19,355 nucleotides of DNA from positions 1-19,355 of the forward strand of contig JAAZNS010000293.1 in NCBI GenBank assembly GCA_012798185.1, written 5' to 3'. Positions 15,832-19,355 of the stretch are shown here, in pieces (the stretch's first letter is position 1; every line of letters begins with the position of its first letter). The notes beneath the pieces are model-generated. The model was given only the letters and a program-made list of their open reading frames with translations. It did no database searches and was not told where the DNA came from. The stretch comes from Chloroflexota bacterium. Its GTDB lineage: Bacteria; Chloroflexota; Anaerolineae; Anaerolineales; UBA4823. Both the position numbers and the translations under genes were made by a program.

Positions 15832-16602
15832 ATGAATAAATGGATCAGGCAGGATAAGCCCTTAGTCATCGCCCACCGGGGGAATTCTGTTTGCGCTCCA
15901 GAAAACACCATGTCGGCATATCGCAAAGCTATCGAAGACAAAGCAGATATGCTGGAAGCAGATGTCAATATTTCCAAAGATGGTGTGCTGGTAATGGCTC
16001 ATGACTATTACCTAGGCCGGACAATTGCTGCAAAAGGTTTGATTTCAGATTATACGCTTGCAGAACTAAGCCAAATGGACGCAGGATCTCTATTTCATCC
16101 TGATTTTTCCAGTGAACGTATTCCGACATGCGAAGATACAATTAAATTGGTGAAGGAAGCTGGCATTCAGGTGTGTTTCGAGATAAAAGGTGGAGAAACT
16201 AAGCAGGCAATATGCATTGCAGAAAAGCTAATGGCTTTGTTTAAGAAATATGATGCATTCGATTGGGCTTGTATCTCGACATATTTTCCCGAAGCGGCTG
16301 CACAGGCTCGCAAGATTGCCCCTCAGCTTTTAATCACCAGAGAAAGGCTGCCCGATGACAGTCCCTTTGTATTGGAAGATGCCATTGCGCAAGCACAGCT
16401 TTTAAACTCGCCCATTCTATTGGCGGATTTCACGACGGTGAATTATGAGGATGTTTGCGCCCTGCATGAGGCAGATATTGCAGTCTGGTCATGGAGTCCA
16501 CGAACAGAAAAGGAGACTCTCAAAGCTATTGAAATTGGCAGCGACGGAATCATTGGAGATGACCCTGCCCTTACCCGTCGATTGATAGATGCTATGGGGT
16601 AA
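15832..16602 (+). CDS. Glycerophosphodiester phosphodiesterase family protein, copy 2
   Basis: A 256-residue paralog of the preceding gene with the same active-site set: AHRGNSVCAPENT (H15, R16, E24, N25), LEADVNISKDG (E42, D44), VMAHD (H57) and CFEIKGG. The N-terminal third and stretches such as DAFDWA, ERLPDD and GDDP are shared nearly word for word with copy 1. The middle and C-terminal parts differ more: ILLADFTTVNYED here replaces LQIHHRYLYKD there, in the part of the barrel likely to contact the leaving group. This fits a tandem duplication followed by change of substrate range. No signal peptide. The MFS gene begins 15 nt after its stop, so the two are probably co-transcribed and perhaps coupled. 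Confidence 0.93.
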   Translation: MNKWIRQDKPLVIAHRGNSVCAPENTMSAYRKAIEDKADMLEADVNISKDGVLVMAHDYYLGRTIAAKGLISDYTLAELSQMDAGSLFHPDFSSERIPTCEDTIKLVKEAGIQVCFEIKGGETKQAICIAEKLMALFKKYDAFDWACISTYFPEAAAQARKIAPQLLITRERLPDDSPFVLEDAIAQAQLLNSPILLADFTTVNYEDVCALHEADIAVWSWSPRTEKETLKAIEIGSDGIIGDDPALTRRLIDAMG

Positions 16603-16617
16603 TATCAGTAATCCACG

Positions 16618-17874
16618 ATGGCAACTGTAAACCCCGGAAAGATCGTTCACCCGCTTGGTTTGGCAATAAGTCTGGCGCTGGCAGGCGATCTTACACTTTT
16701 TGCACTTTTGCCAATATTCCGGGTAGAAGCGGGATTAACTCTGGGGGCAGTTGGCGTGATGTTTGGCGTAAACCGCTTGGTGCGTGTGATTGGGAACCCC
16801 TTTGCTGGGGGCTTGGTCCGCCATACTAATAAGCACAAATTTTTGCTAATAGGTTACAGCTTGGCGGTGGTGTGCACTTTTGGATATGCTGCTGCGTACG
16901 GTTTTTGGCTCTTTATGATTCTGCGGATTGCCTGGGGCTGCGCATGGGTATTAATCTACCTGGGTAGTATGTCGTACATCTTCGATGTCACAACTATGCA
17001 TAACCGGGGAAAATATAGTGGGGTTTTTATGACCTGGTTCATGATCGGGCTTGCCGCCGGTTCCTTGTTCGGGGGCAGTATGGCAGATATTCTTGGATAC
17101 CATAAAACAATGTGGGTATGCGGTTATTTGGCATTATTTGCCTGGCTGGTTATTGCAATTATGATTCCCAAAGAAATCAATCCGTTAAAATCACCACCAG
17201 CGAAAACCATAAAATCCACCCTAATTGCAGCGGTTAATAGTTATCGCCATTTATTGAAAAAAAGCCCTAAAATAAAACCAGTATTATTGTTTTACTCGAT
17301 AACTCAATTTGCCAATGATGGCATTGCGCTAGGCACCATGAGCCTGTTATTCATGGAGCGGTTCCCAGAAGGGATCACAACAGGCAGCATAAGCATTGGG
17401 CTGGCATCGATCAGCGGGATATCGATTGCTTTTCGCTATATCATATCCAGTATTGTCAGCCCTGTATTTGGCAGTTTTTCCGATGGAAAGATTGGAAGAA
17501 CGCCTATCGTCATGCTAAGCTTGTTCCTTGGATCAGTTGGTTTTATCATGCTTGCCTATGCCATGACAATTGAATGGTTGGTTTTTGCACTATTCATCAA
17601 CGCCATGAGTGTTGGGGCAGCGCTGCCTTCATTAGCAGGATTACTGGGAGATACATCGCCCAAAGAAAACGACGCGCAGGCGCTGGGTTTATATGCTTCG
17701 GCAGGTGACTTGGGGGGCGCAATTGGTTCTTTCTTCTGCTATGGGCTTCTTATCTATATTGGTTTAAACTGGGTATATCTCCTTACCAGCGCTGGGTTTT
17801 TAATAATTTTACTTTTTGGATTCAATCTTTTGAGGAAACCAGTTATTATGCATAATATCGTTCAATCGAAATAA
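16618..17874 (+). CDS. Major facilitator superfamily transporter
   Basis: A 418-residue integral membrane protein with about 12 hydrophobic segments split by a basic central loop (about 184-220, KEINPLKSPPAKTIKS). MFS marks are the loop 2-3 motif GNPFAGGLVRHTNKHK (59-74), its counterpart in loop 8-9, GSFSDGKIGRTP (285-296), and an arginine in segment 4 (R103). The two six-helix halves are visible. Substrate cannot be read from the sequence. Its place between two phosphodiesterases and an aminotransferase suggests import of the substrate they process, or export of a product. The ATG is the only plausible start because an in-frame stop lies just upstream at 16609. There is no good ribosome binding site, which fits coupling to the gene before. 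Confidence 0.92.
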   Translation: MATVNPGKIVHPLGLAISLALAGDLTLFALLPIFRVEAGLTLGAVGVMFGVNRLVRVIGNPFAGGLVRHTNKHKFLLIGYSLAVVCTFGYAAAYGFWLFMILRIAWGCAWVLIYLGSMSYIFDVTTMHNRGKYSGVFMTWFMIGLAAGSLFGGSMADILGYHKTMWVCGYLALFAWLVIAIMIPKEINPLKSPPAKTIKSTLIAAVNSYRHLLKKSPKIKPVLLFYSITQFANDGIALGTMSLLFMERFPEGITTGSISIGLASISGISIAFRYIISSIVSPVFGSFSDGKIGRTPIVMLSLFLGSVGFIMLAYAMTIEWLVFALFINAMSVGAALPSLAGLLGDTSPKENDAQALGLYASAGDLGGAIGSFFCYGLLIYIGLNWVYLLTSAGFLIILLFGFNLLRKPVIMHNIVQSK

Positions 17875-17885
17875 AAAAGATTTTT

Positions 17886-17890
17886 GGAGG
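17886..17890 (+). promoter_or_regulatory. Ribosome binding site deciding the aminotransferase start
   Basis: GGAGG lies only 1 nt before the ATG at 17892 but 10 nt before the in-frame ATG at 17901. Ribosome spacing favours the second. Confidence 0.6.
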
Positions 17891-17900
17891 TATGTTTGAA

Positions 17901-19007
17901 ATGAAAACTTTTGAAGAGTTTATTGTTCCCTGGGTAATGAATTCTGAACCCTACAGTGCCAAACATATGGATATCGCCTGGGAAAATCCAGAAATTATTC
18001 GTATGATGTCGAATGAAAATTTGGTGCCGCCAAGCAAAAAAGTTGTGGAGGCAATTACGAAAGCATCGCTTCAGGGAAATCTATATCCGGGATCCGGCCC
18101 CGAACTTCGCAAAAAATTGGGAGAAAAAGCTGGATTGACCGGCGAGAATGTGGTGTTGGGCAATGGCTCAACCGATGTCATTAACTTTGTCATTGCAACA
18201 TTCGTGGCACCAGGCGACGAGGTCATTATTCCAGATCCAACCTTCTCGATGTATAAATCCCGGGTATTGATCAATGGCGGCATCCCCGTCATCATCCCAA
18301 CGCACAGCGAATACACTTTTGATGTCCAAAATATGATTAAAGCAATCACGGAAAAAACCAAATTGATTTTTCTTTGCTCTCCGAATAACCCTACCGGCAC
18401 CCTGATGCGGGAACATCACTTAATCGAAATTCTCGAACAAGGGGTTCCAGTATTCTATGATGAAGCTTATTACGAATTGCAAGATGAGGTGATCACAAGA
18501 GCGGGCTTGATCAAGCGTTACCCCAATCTGGTGGTTAATCGAACCTTTTCGAAAGCCTACGGATTGGCTGGTTTTCGATTAGGGTATGTATTGTGCGATG
18601 AACGTCTGGCAAATTATTTCAATCGAGTGAAAATCCCGTGGAATGTCAGCTTGCCGACGATTGCAGCTGCCCTGGCGCAGCTTGAAGATGAAGCTGATTT
18701 AGAATATAAGCGTAAAGTGGTGATTGAGGGGCGCAAGTATATCCAGGAAGAAATTAATAAACTTCCGGGGATTTACGCTTACCCATCACAGGGAAATTTT
18801 GTCCTGATCGATGCCGGCATTCTGTATAAAACTGCTCTCGAATTACGCGATCTGATGGTTGAAAAAGGAATATTTATTCGGCCAATGAGTGGAGCTCATA
18901 TCGGAAAAGGATTTTTCCGCGTCACAGTGGGGCAAATGGAAGAAAACAGGAAATTCATCGAGGCATTTTCCGAATTAGTGGAAGAAATCAATAAATATAA
19001 GAAATAA
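17901..19007 (+). CDS. HisC-like PLP-dependent aminotransferase (fold type I)
   Basis: The 368-residue product has the full fold-type I class I/II aminotransferase pattern: SNENLVPPSKKV near the N-terminus, LYPGSGPELRKKL, and GNGSTDVINFV for cofactor phosphate. PNNPTG (161-166), YDEAYYEL with the PLP-nitrogen Asp187, the Schiff-base lysine in TFSKAYGLAGFRLGY (Lys218), and Arg340 in FFRVTVG for the substrate carboxyl or phosphate follow. Closest in style is histidinol-phosphate aminotransferase, a family that also includes threonine-phosphate decarboxylases and other enzymes acting on phosphorylated amines. No other his gene is nearby. Its place behind two phosphodiesterases and a transporter suggests a substrate linked to them, possibly a phosphorylated amino alcohol or an amino acid. 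Family call firm, substrate open. Confidence 0.9.
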   Translation: MKTFEEFIVPWVMNSEPYSAKHMDIAWENPEIIRMMSNENLVPPSKKVVEAITKASLQGNLYPGSGPELRKKLGEKAGLTGENVVLGNGSTDVINFVIATFVAPGDEVIIPDPTFSMYKSRVLINGGIPVIIPTHSEYTFDVQNMIKAITEKTKLIFLCSPNNPTGTLMREHHLIEILEQGVPVFYDEAYYELQDEVITRAGLIKRYPNLVVNRTFSKAYGLAGFRLGYVLCDERLANYFNRVKIPWNVSLPTIAAALAQLEDEADLEYKRKVVIEGRKYIQEEINKLPGIYAYPSQGNFVLIDAGILYKTALELRDLMVEKGIFIRPMSGAHIGKGFFRVTVGQMEENRKFIEAFSELVEEINKYKK

Positions 19008-19032
19008 AAAGAGTTCGTCCTTAAAGCCGATC

Positions 19033-19099
19033 GTCAATCAAAGCGAAGCGAAAAATCTTCTTATTGGCAAATAAGATATTTCGCTTCGCTCACCATGAC
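19033..19099. repeat. Palindromic repeat of the GTCA...AGCGAAGCG type, between convergent genes
   Basis: Left arm GTCAATCAAAGCGAAGCG (19033-19050) pairs with CGCTTCGCTCACCATGAC (19082-19099), imperfect only near the outer ends. The pairing continues inward, AAAAATCTTCTTATT against AATAAGATATTT, leaving a loop of a few bases. It forms a long hairpin starting 26 nt after the aminotransferase stop. The core and GTCA/TGAC ends resemble a widespread dispersed palindrome (GTCATTGCGAGCGAAGCG-like) seen in many bacterial genomes. No T-tract follows, so terminator function is possible but not shown; it sits between genes that converge. Confidence 0.7.
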
Positions 19100-19137
19100 A
19101 ATAATGACCTTCTAGACAGCCTCTTTTTCAAACTAAA

Positions 19138-19355
19138 TTACTTGTTCCCCCAATTGGTCTCAATTTGAGGAAGGTAAGCTTCCCGAAATTTTTGCTGGCT
19201 TTCCTTTAGATTTATCTTGCCGTTATAAACGAAACATATTCTATCGGCAGGATAATAATCTTGTGCATATTCCACCACCTCATTGGACATATCCCGGGTA
19301 ACCCGATTTACGCCTACAATGGGTGATTTCTCTTCTATTTCTAATAGTTTAGCGA
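19138..19355 (-). CDS. Unidentified protein, C-terminal 71 residues (5' end beyond window)
   Basis: Read on the - strand from the right edge, a frame of 71 codons without a stop ends at TAA (19138-19140). The peptide ends AYLPQIETNWGNK and contains PIVGVNRVTRDMSNEVVEYA and DYYPADRICFVYNGK. Composition is that of an ordinary soluble charged segment, with no motif I recognise. It converges on the aminotransferase gene across the palindromic repeat. The only internal ATG would give about 50 residues, so a longer gene truncated by the window is more likely. I cannot name a family. Confidence 0.5.
   Translation of the reverse strand, partial: AKLLEIEEKSPIVGVNRVTRDMSNEVVEYAQDYYPADRICFVYNGKINLKESQQKFREAYLPQIETNWGNK

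Overview
The window appears to come from an anaerobic, free-living bacterium, most plausibly a member of the Chloroflexota (Anaerolineae-like). This placement is an inference. It rests on the architecture of the purine genes: a PurD-PurM fusion, a PurS-like/PurL fusion with separate PurQ, a class II (AIR carboxylase type) PurE, and a PurF with all four Fe-S cysteines. A GTCA...AGCGAAGCG-type palindromic repeat fits but is not diagnostic. No rRNA or tRNA gene is present to settle taxonomy, and I saw no CRISPR array or insertion sequence.

Layout. At the left edge is the 3' end of a GNAT acetyltransferase gene (+ strand, truncated by the window). Converging on it is a PIG-L/LmbE-family deacetylase (- strand) with a membrane-anchor-like N-terminus and what looks like its own promoter. 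From 14659 down to 2075, on the - strand, runs one large purine operon: purL - purQ - purC - purE - purF - purDM - purN - purH - guaB. Most junctions overlap or lie within about 25 nt; the exception is a 75-nt purDM/purN gap holding a degenerate heptamer repeat. A TTGACC-17-TAGAAT promoter sits about 20 nt before purL, and no riboswitch-sized leader exists. The operon encodes every step from PRPP to IMP except PurB, then the first committed GMP step (GuaB). PurK is absent, as expected if PurE is a CO2-using class II enzyme.

Divergent from purL, a near-consensus promoter (TTGACG-17-TATAAT) reads rightward into a four-gene + strand cluster: two tandem paralogous cytosolic glycerophosphodiester phosphodiesterase-family proteins, a 12-TM MFS transporter, and a HisC-like PLP aminotransferase. 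This set looks like an uptake/processing module for an unidentified phosphodiester or amino compound, and it is the best candidate here for an undescribed system. It ends at a palindromic repeat. A partial unidentified - strand reading frame then runs off the right edge.

Two things stand out. The bacterial purine operon keeps, in order and partly fused, the domain layouts of two animal enzymes: GARS-AIRS-GART (here purDM then purN) and SAICAR synthetase-AIR carboxylase (here purC then purE). The GDPD-GDPD-MFS-aminotransferase cluster has no function I can name with confidence.
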